Positions 8,538 through 17,916 of a DNA stretch of 36,293 nucleotides are shown here, piece by piece. The stretch covers positions 1 to 36,293 of the forward strand of contig CAZMGY010000029.1 of assembly GCA_964565945.1 (NCBI GenBank), given 5' to 3'. The translations under genes and the position numbers were made by a program. Origin of the DNA: CAZMGY01 sp964565945 [NCBI: uncultured bacterium] (GTDB lineage Bacteria > GCA-001730085). A model generated the notes under the pieces. It saw nothing but the letters and a program-made list of their open reading frames with translations, had not been told where the DNA came from and made no database searches. How positions within the stretch are numbered: the first letter of the stretch is position 1; each line of letters opens with the position of its first letter.

Positions 8538-9645
8538 CGTAACGAGGATCTTTTCTGAGCTTCATATGTTTCAAAATACGATCGGCATGACCATTTTCAG
8601 CCAAAAATTGTTCAAAGTCAGGATGCCTTAAATAGTTTTCCAGCGCTTTTACATCATTGTAAGGACCTAAATGACGTAAAAAATTTTCGGGATGAATATG
8701 CCGGTAGGCTCGTGCAAAATCGTTATTCAAAAGCAAGGCCTCAAAAAACTGATTCAAGGTGTAACCTTCGTCGTACAGTACTTCGGTATGAAACAACTCG
8801 TAACGCCCATCCTGCCATTTGTAAATCGATTTTTTAGTGATATAAGGTCCTTCTTCGGGTACAAAGACAATTCCTTTGCGCACCTTTTCGTGAATTTCAA
8901 CTTCTTTAAGCTTATCGCCAACCGCATCGACAAACACATAGGTACCCAAAAACAAACCCGACAGATTCAACACCTCTTGATAACAATCTCCTCTGGTTTT
9001 AGTAAAAATAAAAAGATTAGTAAAATCTTTCATCTCGCTACTCACAATCACCTCTTCACGCCCATCACGGTTTAAATCCTTGAACTTAACATCCGCTCGT
9101 CCCGAAGCTCCTTCAAAAAAGGTGACCAAGTGGCTCACCCGTGGCACATAATCAAAGAAATCGATCACAAAGAGAGCATAGGAGTATTTGCCCCGCTGCA
9201 TCAAAACAAAGCATTCCTCTTGCCCATCGCGATCAATGTCCCGTTTAAGAAACAGCACAGGATTCACCCAGGTTGGATTTTTCTTTTCGTAAGGGTCAAT
9301 CGGAATATCGAGGATTCGACGAAAATTATCGAGATTGACTTGGTCGACACCTGCAAACTTGCACAAAAGCAAGGTCATCGCCACACTATACTCTTTTTCA
9401 CACAAGGACTGTCGGGGTTCTAACAGACCATAAATACGCCCCAAGCGATAATGAATCTCTGCCTGCTCATTGCTATACTTAGTGGCTTCACGATAGCGCT
9501 CAAAGGCATAAAAATACTCTTCGGTTTGAAAATAATGGTCGCCCAAAGCCAGGTTATCGAGGTATAAAGCTGGCAGATCGTCTTCGGCATAAAGCGCCGA
9601 AACTATCCAACACACAACCCCCAACAACCCAACGCCCCAAGGCAT
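8479..9645 (-). CDS. Exported TPR/FG-GAP-like protein, frameshifted at a poly-G tract
   Basis: No named family is recognised. As it stands it encodes 388 residues. The N-terminus has a Sec signal (GVGLLGVVCWIVSALYA, cut before EDDLPAL). A TPR-like pair follows at about residues 30-75 (GDHYFQTEEYFYAFERYREA and AEIHYRLGRIYGLLEP). Two calcium-loop-like motifs appear next: DIDRDGQEECFV near residue 135 and DLNRDGREEVIV near residue 195, as in FG-GAP/VCBS-type repeats. The frame ends in EEGGGGAADSFNP, an abrupt glycine run produced by a 12-G tract; an 11-G allele would continue into the 8352-8515 frame. It lies 7 bp behind the solute-binding lipoprotein gene and is probably co-transcribed. A periplasmic or surface role is inferred only. 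Confidence 0.72.
   Translation of the reverse strand: MPWGVGLLGVVCWIVSALYAEDDLPALYLDNLALGDHYFQTEEYFYAFERYREATKYSNEQAEIHYRLGRIYGLLEPRQSLCEKEYSVAMTLLLCKFAGVDQVNLDNFRRILDIPIDPYEKKNPTWVNPVLFLKRDIDRDGQEECFVLMQRGKYSYALFVIDFFDYVPRVSHLVTFFEGASGRADVKFKDLNRDGREEVIVSSEMKDFTNLFIFTKTRGDCYQEVLNLSGLFLGTYVFVDAVGDKLKEVEIHEKVRKGIVFVPEEGPYITKKSIYKWQDGRYELFHTEVLYDEGYTLNQFFEALLLNNDFARAYRHIHPENFLRHLGPYNDVKALENYLRHPDFEQFLAENGHADRILKHMKLRKDPRYDAFAGWEEGGGGAADSFNP
8504..8515. repeat. 12-base poly-C (poly-G on coding strand) homopolymer
   Basis: Twelve consecutive Cs on the plus strand, read as Gs in the coding direction of the exported protein gene. The tract sits exactly where the reading frame switches, as at phase-variable contingency loci or homopolymer sequencing errors. 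Confidence 0.97.
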
Positions 9646-9652
9646 AGAATAC

Positions 9653-10948
9653 CTATCCTTCTTCGAGAATTTTATTCACAACTGACAAAAAGGAAATCAC
9701 AGCATCTTTCACCGTTTGCTTTCCATTAAAGGCTCGCTCTAACTTAGGAATAATGTATTGCTGTTGAATTTCAGCCCAACGGCTATGAAAAGGATTATAA
9801 GTCACATAAGAAACTGCTTCATTCAGCATACCTTTGTTCAAAGGCAACTTTTTATTAGTGGCCCAGGCATCGCTTTGAGCAATGCGACGATTCGCAGGCT
9901 GAGCTAAACCTGACGTTCCTAATAAAATCTGGCCTCGATCATTACAGAGAGCTTTGACCACTTCCCAAGCTTCTTTTTTATGACGTGAGGCTTTCAAAAT
10001 ACCGTAACCAGATCCACCAGTTCCAAAACCTCTCACACCAGGTTTGCTCTGAGGAAACATGACCACATCCCAACGAAAATTTTTCCCTTTACCTTGCATC
10101 GCAGCTGTTTTATTGCGTAAGCTAGGTGTTTCCCAAATACCCGAAGCAAACATGGCCAATTTGCCTGCCGCAAACATCGACTGAATACCCATACCTAAGT
10201 TTGTCACCGCCGTAGGAGCAGGCATCACTTTGTGCTTATGAATCAAATCAACATAAAACTGTAAACCTTCCAAAGCACTTTGCTTGCCAAGCATAAGGCG
10301 TTTGGGGTTTTTCACATCATCAACGATTTGACCTCCATTGCTAAAAATAAAGTTTTGCCAAGCCCAAGCATAAAAACCATATTGTTCAATTCGGCCATCA
10401 GGACCAACTTGGGTAAGCTTTTTCGCCATTTCCAACATATCGTCCCAAGTCCAATCATCGGTCGGATAAGGCAAGCCTGCTTCATCAAACAAATCTTTGT
10501 TGTAATAGACACACGCAAAAGGAGCCGTATCACGAGGAATCACATACAAGTTATCATTCACAGTGAAACGATCAACCCCTTCAGGAAAGAAGTCATCCAA
10601 GTTAAAGTCTGGATCACCTTGAGCATAGGTGTTCAAAGGTTCAAACACCCCTTTTTTCACATAGTTCACGAACATGTCTACTTCCGTACAAATAATATCG
10701 GGGGCAGCTCCACCAGCCACTTGGGTGAGCACTTTGCTCATGTAACCACCATAATTGGAGTGCTCAATCCGAACTTTAATATTGAGATGATCTTCTTGCC
10801 ATTCTTCGAGAATGTTTTCGACAATTTTGACTTCTTCAGGGGTTCCCCAGAGACCGACACGGATAGGTGTCACATTTTCATCATGTTTACGTGTTCCACA
10901 CCCCACCATCATTAACAACACACACACCAAAGATAATATTTTTTTCAT
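9653..10948 (-). CDS. ABC transporter sugar-type solute-binding lipoprotein
   Basis: A 431-residue family 1 extracellular solute-binding protein, the periplasmic receptor of carbohydrate importers. The N-terminus MKKILSLVCVLLMMVGC is a lipoprotein signal with a lipobox ending at Cys17. NVTPIRVGLWGTPEEVKIVE and the hinge-region blocks PYPTDDWTWDDMLEMAKKLT, AGKLAMFASGIWE and a GTGGSGYGI segment are typical of this family. GGAGG lies ten bases upstream of the ATG at 10948. No permease or ATPase gene is adjacent, so its partners must lie elsewhere. The ligand is unknown; sugar is the family default. Confidence 0.88.
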   Translation of the reverse strand: MKKILSLVCVLLMMVGCGTRKHDENVTPIRVGLWGTPEEVKIVENILEEWQEDHLNIKVRIEHSNYGGYMSKVLTQVAGGAAPDIICTEVDMFVNYVKKGVFEPLNTYAQGDPDFNLDDFFPEGVDRFTVNDNLYVIPRDTAPFACVYYNKDLFDEAGLPYPTDDWTWDDMLEMAKKLTQVGPDGRIEQYGFYAWAWQNFIFSNGGQIVDDVKNPKRLMLGKQSALEGLQFYVDLIHKHKVMPAPTAVTNLGMGIQSMFAAGKLAMFASGIWETPSLRNKTAAMQGKGKNFRWDVVMFPQSKPGVRGFGTGGSGYGILKASRHKKEAWEVVKALCNDRGQILLGTSGLAQPANRRIAQSDAWATNKKLPLNKGMLNEAVSYVTYNPFHSRWAEIQQQYIIPKLERAFNGKQTVKDAVISFLSVVNKILEEG

Positions 10949-11005
10949 TTTGATAAAGCCTCCAGAATAGATACTATATATACTAAAATTTAATTAGCAC
11001 ACAGC

Positions 11006-11034
11006 ATTATGCAAAGAAGCCTGTCAAATGTAAA
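11006..11034 (-). promoter_or_regulatory. Promoter of the solute-binding protein gene
   Basis: Minus strand TTTACA (11029-11034), 17-bp spacer, CATAAT (11006-11011). The predicted start near 10999 gives a leader of about 50 nt. An overlapping TTGACA exists but lacks a well-spaced -10. Confidence 0.5.
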
Positions 11035-11078
11035 GATTTTCCTTTTCTTTTCGCTCAATTAAAGAAAAAAAACGTTCC

Positions 11079-11840
11079 CTAAAAGTCGAAAAGAGTCTGT
11101 GCATTATGGGTGGTCACCTCATCCACTTCCGCAAAGTCTATTCCCTTAAGCTCAGCAATTTTTTCAGCAACAAGACGTGTGTAAGCAGGCTCATTTCGCC
11201 CTCCACGAAAGGGATGCGGAGTTAAAAAAGGAGAATCGGTCTCTAAAACCATCCGATTTAACGGCACATAACGCGCCACTTCTTGCAAAGTTTTGGCATT
11301 TTTAAAAGTCACAATCCCAGTGAAAGAAATGTAAAACTCGTGATCCAACACAACACGTGCAAATTCTTTATCTCCTACAAAACAATGAAATACACCTGCA
11401 GGATCTCTTAAATTCACCGACTTCAAAAAAGCCTCCATTTCTTCTTCGGAGTCACGGTTGTGGATAATAAGGGGTTTATCTTTCACTTTCGCCATTTCAA
11501 CAAAAGAATGCATGCACTCATGCTGTTTTTTTTTAAGCGAATCATCGTGATACAGATCCATACCCACTTCACCCAAGGCCTTCACCTTGGGATGATCTAA
11601 AAGCCGATCCAGTGCTGCATAGGTTTCTTCGGTCACGTCAAAAACATCGGTGGGATGAATCCCCACGGCAGCATAAATGTAATCATACTTTTCAGCCATT
11701 GCAATCGCACTGGTGCAGGTTTCCAAAGTTGTTCCAGGAATTAAAATCTTTTCAACTCCTGCTTGAAAAGCTCTTTTTAACAAATGATCCCTATCTTGAT
11801 CATACATTTCAAAATTAATATGGCAATGAGTATCAATCAT
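11079..11840 (-). CDS. tatD: TatD-family metal-dependent hydrolase/DNase
   Basis: A 253-residue TIM-barrel hydrolase of the TatD/YcfH family, whose members act as 3'-5' exonucleases or D-Tyr-tRNA-deacylase-like enzymes. MIDTHCHINFE carries the first metal-binding histidines, GEVGMDLYHD the Glu ligand, PLIIHNRDS and VFHCFVG further histidine ligands, and LETDSPFLTPHPFRGGRNEP the closing Asp and family signature. Length is standard. The start overlaps metG by 4 bp; the metG-tatD pairing is widespread. It is the last gene of the tmk operon. A T-rich run follows the stop but I see no strong hairpin. Confidence 0.93.
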   Translation of the reverse strand: MIDTHCHINFEMYDQDRDHLLKRAFQAGVEKILIPGTTLETCTSAIAMAEKYDYIYAAVGIHPTDVFDVTEETYAALDRLLDHPKVKALGEVGMDLYHDDSLKKKQHECMHSFVEMAKVKDKPLIIHNRDSEEEMEAFLKSVNLRDPAGVFHCFVGDKEFARVVLDHEFYISFTGIVTFKNAKTLQEVARYVPLNRMVLETDSPFLTPHPFRGGRNEPAYTRLVAEKIAELKGIDFAEVDEVTTHNAQTLFDF

Positions 11841-13345
11841 GTTTCTATCCTTGGAAATAGGGCTTGAATTTTGTCCAACTGTTTTCCTTCTTCAAGACAA
11901 CCTTGTCGTCTTTCTTCCTCTGTTAACCCCAAATGTTGCTCGATCTTAGCCACTGCTTGTGGCACAAAGGGCTCCATCAAAGCACTCATACGCACAATGA
12001 CCTGAATCAAATACGACATCACATCCTCCAAGCGACTTTTCTGGGCTTCGTCTTTCGACAAAGCCCAAGGAGCTACTTCCTCCACATAGCGATTCATGCG
12101 ACGCATGTACTCCATAATCGATTCAAGTGCGATAGAAAACTTCACATCGTCCATCGCTTGTGCAACATCTTGCACTACCCGATCATAAAGCACGTCAATT
12201 TCTTGTTCCAGTTCTGTTTTTTGATTAACATAGGCTGGCAAACATCCATCGCAATATTTGCTCAACATACCCAAGCTTCGTGAAACAAAATTACCAAAAT
12301 CATTGCTAAGCTCGCTATTAATGCGTTGAATCAATTGCTCCTCCGAAAAAGTACCATCGGATCCAAAAGGAACTTCACGCAAAAGAAAATAGCGAAACGC
12401 ATCTAGACCATAGATATCCACCACATGGTACGGATCCAACACATTACCTTTCGATTTCGACATTTTTTCACCTTTGACCGTCCACCAACCGTGGACCACA
12501 ATTTTCTTAGGTAACTCAAGACCCAAAGCATGCAACATAATCGGCCAAAAAACGGCATGAGGTCTTAAAATATCTTTCCCGATCAAATGAACATCGCACG
12601 GCCAAAAAACATCCTTTTTATTCTCGCGACATAAAACACTCACATAGTTAATCAAGGCATCAAACCAAACATAAGTGACGTGATCTGGATCAAAAGGTAA
12701 CGCAATCCCCCAGGACAAGCGTTCTTTGGGTCGCGAAATACATAAATCCTCAAGAGGTTCTTTCAAAGAACCCAACACTTCATTCTGTCGTGTTTGAGGC
12801 ACAACTAAGTTGTTGTCTTGAATACACCCTATCAGCCATTTTTGATATTTGGACAAGCGAAAAAAGTAACTGGTTTCCTTCAACTTTTCAACAGCACGAC
12901 CACAATCGGGACAGTTACCTTCTTTTAGTTGACCTTCAGGAAAAAAACTCTCACAAGGCACACAATACCATCCTTCGTACTCTCCCCCATAAATGTCCCC
13001 TTGATCATAAAGTTTTTGCAAAAACTCTTGCACTTTAGCCCCATGTACTGGGTCGGTTGTCCGAATAAATGCACTGTAATCAATGCCTAAGGTTTCCCAA
13101 AGCTTCACGAAAGTTTGGGAAATATCATCGGTTAACTCTTGAGGAGTAATACCTTTTTCCTCGGCCGTCTTGGCAATTTTTTGACCATGCTCATCCGTTC
13201 CTGTGGCAAAAAAAACATCTCGACCTTGCTTGCGATAATAACGAGTCAAAACATCGGCCGCAATCGTTGTGTAAGCATGTCCAATATGGGGAACTCCATT
13301 AACATAATAGATGGGTGTCGTTACATAAAAGTTAGATTTTTGCAT
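11837..13345 (-). CDS. metG: Methionyl-tRNA synthetase
   Basis: A class I synthetase of 502 residues that charges tRNA-Met. Start ATG 13345 is preferred: AAGGA sits five bases upstream and MQKSNFYVTTPIYYVNGVPH is the canonical N-terminus. The 14 extra codons to 13387 would lie wholly inside ricT. PHIGHAYT is the HIGH motif. CVPCESFF and CPDCG near residue 130 form a single-knuckle zinc site. EKMSKSKGN near residue 295 is the KMSKS loop. It stops at the anticodon-binding domain and lacks the optional C-terminal Trbp111-like domain. It overlaps ricT by 14 bp and tatD by 4 bp. Confidence 0.96.
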   Translation of the reverse strand: MQKSNFYVTTPIYYVNGVPHIGHAYTTIAADVLTRYYRKQGRDVFFATGTDEHGQKIAKTAEEKGITPQELTDDISQTFVKLWETLGIDYSAFIRTTDPVHGAKVQEFLQKLYDQGDIYGGEYEGWYCVPCESFFPEGQLKEGNCPDCGRAVEKLKETSYFFRLSKYQKWLIGCIQDNNLVVPQTRQNEVLGSLKEPLEDLCISRPKERLSWGIALPFDPDHVTYVWFDALINYVSVLCRENKKDVFWPCDVHLIGKDILRPHAVFWPIMLHALGLELPKKIVVHGWWTVKGEKMSKSKGNVLDPYHVVDIYGLDAFRYFLLREVPFGSDGTFSEEQLIQRINSELSNDFGNFVSRSLGMLSKYCDGCLPAYVNQKTELEQEIDVLYDRVVQDVAQAMDDVKFSIALESIMEYMRRMNRYVEEVAPWALSKDEAQKSRLEDVMSYLIQVIVRMSALMEPFVPQAVAKIEQHLGLTEEERRQGCLEEGKQLDKIQALFPRIET

Positions 13346-14186
13346 AGCATTCCTTTTGCACCTTTTTCTTCCTCTTAGGTGTTTCAATCACGCGTTTAAT
13401 ATCGGTCAAATCACAGACAGCTTCTTCGCCACTATCCCATAATTCGACCTTTAGTTTTTGCTTGAGTACCTGTGCCTCCACAACACTGGCTTTCCCTTGT
13501 TTTAACTCCAAAACAGTCCCTTTTGCATACATATTTTTTTGCAAATTTTTGTATTGATCATACTCATACGCCAAACAACACATCAGACGTCCACAAACCC
13601 CTGAGACCTTAGACGGAACCACTGCTAAATCCTGCTCTTTCGCCATCTGCATAGACACTTTATGAAAGATTCTCAAATGAGAGGAACAGCACAGTTTGCG
13701 TCCACATCCTCCTAATCCGCCAATCAACCGTGCATGATCACGCACACCTATCTGACGCAATTCAATCCTTAAGCAAAAAAAACGCGCTAATTCAACCACT
13801 AAACGACGAAAATCTACACGGCCTTCCGCGGTGAAATAACAAACGATCTTGGAACGATCAAACACATATTCCATATCAACTACTCTCATCTTAAGGCCAC
13901 TTTTTTTAATTTTCTGATAACTCAACTCTTTTTTTTCGGCAATTTTATCACGATTACGCTGAATATGCGCCTTATCTTCATCAGTGACCAAGCGAAGGAT
14001 TTTAGGATAAGGCGACAACCCGCAGGCAGATTCTTTGATCTGAGGACGATCAACCACCTCGGCATAATGTTGCCCACGATCCTCCCCAACAATGCACACA
14101 TCACCCAACGACACATTCAATAAGCCAGCATCGCAATCCACTAACTTGCCCGCCAAACCTAGTCGAACGGTCACTAGTTTAATCAT
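13332..14186 (-). CDS. ricT: PSP1-domain protein, RicT/YaaT-like
   Basis: A 284-residue PSP1 protein. In Bacillus the homologue RicT is part of an Fe-S-containing complex that affects mRNA maturation by RNase Y; the role here is inferred from family. The middle contains FTAEGRVDFRRLV and RQIGVRDHARLIGGLGGCGR, followed by two closely spaced cysteine pairs (KLCCSSH and CGRLMCCLAYEYDQY), the Cys-rich signature of the family. It starts 4 bp inside the end of holB and overlaps metG. The tmk-holB-ricT order is conserved in Firmicutes and several other phyla and supports the call. Confidence 0.9.
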   Translation of the reverse strand: MIKLVTVRLGLAGKLVDCDAGLLNVSLGDVCIVGEDRGQHYAEVVDRPQIKESACGLSPYPKILRLVTDEDKAHIQRNRDKIAEKKELSYQKIKKSGLKMRVVDMEYVFDRSKIVCYFTAEGRVDFRRLVVELARFFCLRIELRQIGVRDHARLIGGLGGCGRKLCCSSHLRIFHKVSMQMAKEQDLAVVPSKVSGVCGRLMCCLAYEYDQYKNLQKNMYAKGTVLELKQGKASVVEAQVLKQKLKVELWDSGEEAVCDLTDIKRVIETPKRKKKVQKECYAKI

Positions 14187-15112
14187 GCCGCCACCTCTGT
14201 TAAAGGACTCAATAAATGACTTAAGCTCAATTTAAGGTTCATGTTGTAATGAATATGACTACGCAGTTCCACCAAGCGCTCCCACAAAGCTTCCCGCACA
14301 TGCTCATCCATATAATGCGCCATATGCCCAGACGCTTGCTGAGCCTCGGGCCACATCAACTTGGGAGTCGAATCCTGACAAACTTGCAAAACTGCACTAT
14401 CACGCAAAACTAAACTGACAAGACCGAGGATATATTCCAAATACTCCTTATTACCTCTACTTTGATTTTTCGCTTTGTGCACATAATCGTTGATCCGGTC
14501 GGTCACCACAGACAAAGCCTCCCGTTGCGGCTCACCCAAAATTTGTAGTAAAGCTTCGCGAATCTCTTCACTCGCCTCCAAATCTTTGTAAACAAACCGT
14601 TCAACCGAAACCGTATTCAAAAGCACGCGACGGCAACGAGAAACCAGCGTCTCCAAAACTTCGTAAACATTGGTGGTCGAAAGAATCCAAAGAGTTCCGC
14701 GCGGAGGCTCCTCCAATATTTTAAGAAACGCATTGGCAGCTTCTTTATCAAAGCATTGCACATCTTGGACAAAACAAAGGCGTTGATCACTCACCATAGG
14801 TTTTGTTTGGATCAAGTCTTGCAAATCCGCAATATCTTCGATCTTAATAAACTTAGCTTTCCCCGAAGGTTGAACGCGGCGCAAATCGACAAAACAGTCG
14901 TTCTCAATTTGAGTACAGACCACACACTCTCCGCACCCTTCTCCAGGTTGTTCGGGACATTGCAATGATTGAGCCAACGAACGCACACACAACCAAACAT
15001 CTTCGCCATCGCCAAGAATTAAATAGGCATGCGCGAGTCTTTGCATCTCGATATCATTGGCCAAAACTTTGAGTGTCGGATAATCCTTAACCCAAGTAAC
15101 AAAAGACTTCAT
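14183..15112 (-). CDS. holB: DNA polymerase III delta-prime-like clamp-loader subunit
   Basis: A 309-residue clamp-loader protein of the delta-prime/gamma family. Start ATG 15112 has AAGGA eight bases upstream; a start at 15166 would overlap tmk by 80 bp. HAYLILGDGEDVWL occupies the P-loop position but has lost the GKT, as expected for delta-prime. A four-Cys zinc module follows (CPEQPGEGCGECVVCTQ). DQRLCFVQDVQCFDKEAANA, FLKILEEPPRGTLWILST and SRCRRV (SRC sensor) are conserved landmarks. It overlaps tmk by 26 bp and ricT by 4 bp. Confidence 0.9.
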   Translation of the reverse strand: MKSFVTWVKDYPTLKVLANDIEMQRLAHAYLILGDGEDVWLCVRSLAQSLQCPEQPGEGCGECVVCTQIENDCFVDLRRVQPSGKAKFIKIEDIADLQDLIQTKPMVSDQRLCFVQDVQCFDKEAANAFLKILEEPPRGTLWILSTTNVYEVLETLVSRCRRVLLNTVSVERFVYKDLEASEEIREALLQILGEPQREALSVVTDRINDYVHKAKNQSRGNKEYLEYILGLVSLVLRDSAVLQVCQDSTPKLMWPEAQQASGHMAHYMDEHVREALWERLVELRSHIHYNMNLKLSLSHLLSPLTEVAA

Positions 15113-15725
15113 GAACACATTCCTTGACTTGAGCAAAAATCGATTGAGGATCAGCATCAGCCACAATCAAACGCATGCGGTCCGGGTTGTTGTTCACAAG
15201 ATCAATATAACCTTGTCGTACTTGATCCAAGTAACTCTCTCCCTTATTCTCAAAACGATCGCGTTCGTTGCGACGACGTTGTTCGCTTTTCTCCACAGTA
15301 ATATCCAAAACAAAGGTCCGATCAGGCTCTAAGGTGCACCCGCCAACCTTCATAAGATCCTCAATAAGGCTTAACTTCAGCTTCCCAGCATAGCCTTGGT
15401 AAGCACGCGTTGCATCGGAAAAACGATCGCTAATCACAATAGCCCCACGCTGCAAAGCAGGTAAAATAACTTCATAAACATGCTGCACGCGGGCCGCAAC
15501 CACTAGTAATAATTCGGTGTAAACGTGCATTTGATGATATGTTTTATCGAGCAAAAGCGCACGAATCTGTTCACCCAAAGGGGTTCCTCCAGGCTCTCGC
15601 GTGGAAACAACATCGTAACCTTGCTCTTCTAAATAGGCGACGAGCAATTGAATTTGGGTGCTTTTTCCAGCGCCATCAATACCTTCGAAGGATAAAAACG
15701 TACCTGAATAATCCGAATAAGCCAC
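15087..15725 (-). CDS. tmk: Thymidylate kinase
   Basis: A 212-residue kinase that phosphorylates dTMP to dTDP. SFEGIDGAGKSTQIQ is the P-loop, STREPGGTPLGEQIR the substrate-binding DR(E)PGG-type motif, and VISDRFSDATRAYQGYAG the catalytic DR(F/Y) block. The lid region reads RRNERDRFE. The start is GTG at 15725 with GGAGG seven bases upstream; no better ATG is in frame. It is the first gene of tmk-holB-ricT-metG-tatD. Confidence 0.95.
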   Translation of the reverse strand: MAYSDYSGTFLSFEGIDGAGKSTQIQLLVAYLEEQGYDVVSTREPGGTPLGEQIRALLLDKTYHQMHVYTELLLVVAARVQHVYEVILPALQRGAIVISDRFSDATRAYQGYAGKLKLSLIEDLMKVGGCTLEPDRTFVLDITVEKSEQRRRNERDRFENKGESYLDQVRQGYIDLVNNNPDRMRLIVADADPQSIFAQVKECVHEVFCYLG

Positions 15726-15765
15726 GCACGAACCTCCTCATTTAACCTCAATTTCCAAACAAATC

Positions 15766-15795
15766 ATCCTATCATGGATGCCGTGTTTTCTACAA
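15766..15795 (-). promoter_or_regulatory. Candidate promoter of the tmk operon
   Basis: Minus strand TTGTAG (15790-15795), 18-bp spacer, TAGGAT (15766-15771). Reasonable but not strong; it is the best pair between the genes. Confidence 0.35.
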
Positions 15796-16071
15796 GAGAT
15801 ACCATTTTTCAAGCAAGCTCTCTTTTTTGATTACAAAACTCACGGCACCGTCAAGCTTGATCAAATTATGGAGGCGGGCCTTACACCCTTCCAGCAGGAT
15901 ACCCCCTAGCACTAATGTCTCTCATCTGCGTCCGTCGCATACGCTTGATAGGTAAGCTCTTGCATAAGGTGCACCCAACAAAAATCACTTCACAACCAAT
16001 CAGCAAAAAGCAAACGACTCACAGCCCCAAAACCATCCCCACAACAAAGAGTAACGCTTCGTGGATATCTA

Positions 16072-16080
16072 TGTTAGAAT
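16072..16080 (+). promoter_or_regulatory. Extended -10 promoter of lepA-lepB-der
   Basis: TGTTAGAAT is an extended -10 (TG, one base, TAGAAT) with no good -35. The predicted start near 16087 leaves a leader of about 18 nt before the lepA ATG. Confidence 0.45.
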
Positions 16081-16104
16081 AATGGCTTTAACATAGGATA
16101 AATC

Positions 16105-17901
16105 ATGGAACAGTCACATATTCGTAATTTTTGCATTATTGCCCATATCGATCACGGCAAATCGACCATTGCTGATCGCTTGATGGAGGCTACCCAATTG
16201 GTGTCCAAACGAGAGATGCAAGACCAACTTTTGGACGATATGGACCTTGAACGCGAAAAGGGCATCACCATCAAAGCCCGTGCCGTTCGCCTTTTGTATC
16301 AGCATACCGATGGAGAAACCTATCAGCTCAACATGATCGATACACCGGGTCATGTCGATTTTTCCTATGAAGTATCGCGCAGTCTATCCTCTTGCGACGG
16401 AGCGTTGCTAGTTGTGGATGCCGCTCAAGGGGTTGAAGCCCAAACCGTGGCCAATGTTTACTTAGCCACCCAACAAAACTTAAAGTTAATTCCAGTAATC
16501 AACAAAATTGATTTGCCCAGCGCTAATCCCGAAGGGGTTAAAAAAGAACTGGAAAATGTCTTGGCCATTCCAGCCGATGATGCCGTTCTCAGCAGTGCTA
16601 AGTCGGGTATCGGTATCAACGAGATTCTTAAACATATCGTCGAAAACATTTCTCCTCCCAAAGGAAATCGTCAACTGCCTCTGCAAGCGCTCATTTTTGA
16701 CTCGGTCTACGACACCTACCGTGGGGTGATTATTTTTATACGTGTGATTGAGGGCGTGCTTAAAAAAGGTTCCAAAATTCTAATGATGGGTAAACAACGT
16801 GAATACGAAGTACTTGAGCTCGGCGTTTTCACACCTCAATATTACCCTCAAGACCAACTGGCCTGTGGCGAAGTGGGCTATGTGATTGCAAACATCAAAG
16901 AAGTGGGCGATGTACGCGTGGGCGATACCCTTACCCATGCAAAACATCCCGCTCAAGAAGCACTCCCAGGTTATGTTGAAGCCAAACCAATGGTCTACTC
17001 TGGGCTTTATCCTGTGGCCTCGTCGGATTACACTCTACTTCGCGAAGCCTTGGATAAACTCAAACTCAACGACGCTTCGATTTTTTACGAGCCCGAAACG
17101 TCGGCAGCAATTGGTTTTGGATTTCGTTGTGGCTTTCTCGGTCTGTTGCACATGGAAATCATTCAAGAACGCATCGAACGCGAGTTTGGTCTTAACGTAA
17201 TCACCACCACGCCGAATGTGCGTTACCGTGCCTACCTTAACTCCAGCGAAGAGGTAGTTGTCAATAGCCCAGCTGAAATGCCCGATGCGAGAGAACTTGA
17301 CTATATTGCCGAGCCTTATGTGAAAGCGCTCATCATTGTTCCTTCCGAATTTGTCGGAGGCATTATGCAGTTGGTCAAAGATCGTCGTGGCATCTATGTT
17401 AGCACCGAATATCTTGACGAAACGCGGGTAATTCTTAAATACGAACTTCCCTTAGCCGAAGTGGTCAGTGATTTTTATGACAAACTGAAATCAATTAGTC
17501 GTGGTTATGCCTCATTTGACTATGAGTTTAGTGACTACCGTCGTGGCAACTTGGCCAAATTACATATTTTGGTCAATGGTGAAAACGTTGATCCTTTATC
17601 GATCATTGTCAGTCGTGAAAAAGCCGACGACAAAGGTCGAAAACTGATCGAAAAACTCAAAGAACTGATTCCTCGCCAACTTTTTGAAATTGTCCTCCAA
17701 GCGACTATTGGTGGTAAAATTATTGCACGAACCCAAATTCGCGCCATTCGCAAAAATGTAACCGCCAAATGTTATGGTGGAGATATCACGCGGAAACGCA
17801 AACTTTTGGAAAAACAAAAAGAAGGTAAAAAACGGATGAAACAAGTGGCCAACATCGAAATACCTCAGGAAGCCTTCTTAGCTATTTTAAAGGTCGATTA
17901 A
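16105..17901 (+). CDS. lepA: Elongation factor 4 (LepA) ribosomal GTPase
   Basis: A 598-residue translational GTPase, full family length. [20 protein letters not shown] is the P-loop, [12 protein letters not shown] the switch I region, [16 protein letters not shown] the G3 motif and [10 protein letters not shown] the G4 motif. [16 protein letters not shown] is typical of LepA domain III, and the C-terminus contains the LepA-specific [20 protein letters not shown]. It is the first gene of lepA-lepB-der with 15-bp gaps. The lepA-lepB pair is ancient and common. Confidence 0.97.
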   Translation: MEQSHIRNFCIIAHIDHGKSTIADRLMEATQLVSKREMQDQLLDDMDLEREKGITIKARAVRLLYQHTDGETYQLNMIDTPGHVDFSYEVSRSLSSCDGALLVVDAAQGVEAQTVANVYLATQQNLKLIPVINKIDLPSANPEGVKKELENVLAIPADDAVLSSAKSGIGINEILKHIVENISPPKGNRQLPLQALIFDSVYDTYRGVIIFIRVIEGVLKKGSKILMMGKQREYEVLELGVFTPQYYPQDQLACGEVGYVIANIKEVGDVRVGDTLTHAKHPAQEALPGYVEAKPMVYSGLYPVASSDYTLLREALDKLKLNDASIFYEPETSAAIGFGFRCGFLGLLHMEIIQERIEREFGLNVITTTPNVRYRAYLNSSEEVVVNSPAEMPDARELDYIAEPYVKALIIVPSEFVGGIMQLVKDRRGIYVSTEYLDETRVILKYELPLAEVVSDFYDKLKSISRGYASFDYEFSDYRRGNLAKLHILVNGENVDPLSIIVSREKADDKGRKLIEKLKELIPRQLFEIVLQATIGGKIIARTQIRAIRKNVTAKCYGGDITRKRKLLEKQKEGKKRMKQVANIEIPQEAFLAILKVD

Positions 17902-17916
17902 AAAGGAGCCTTATTT

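Larger units (their letters stand above)
15726..16104. other. Divergent intergenic region between tmk and lepA
   Basis: A 379-bp spacer with no convincing ORF. It holds a candidate tmk promoter near 15766-15795 and an extended -10 for lepA at 16072-16080. I looked for SRP RNA, tRNA and riboswitch signatures on both strands and saw none. The middle (about 15840-16060) has no interpretable structure. Confidence 0.6.

Noticed and set aside
14812-15015. Long overlapping frames inside holB, lepA, der, gspE and other genes
   Set aside because: They are antisense or out-of-frame shadows of well-identified genes with no independent ribosome site or family signature.
15840-15960. Possible structured RNA between tmk and lepA
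   Set aside because: I looked for SRP RNA and riboswitch motifs on both strands and found no conserved core.
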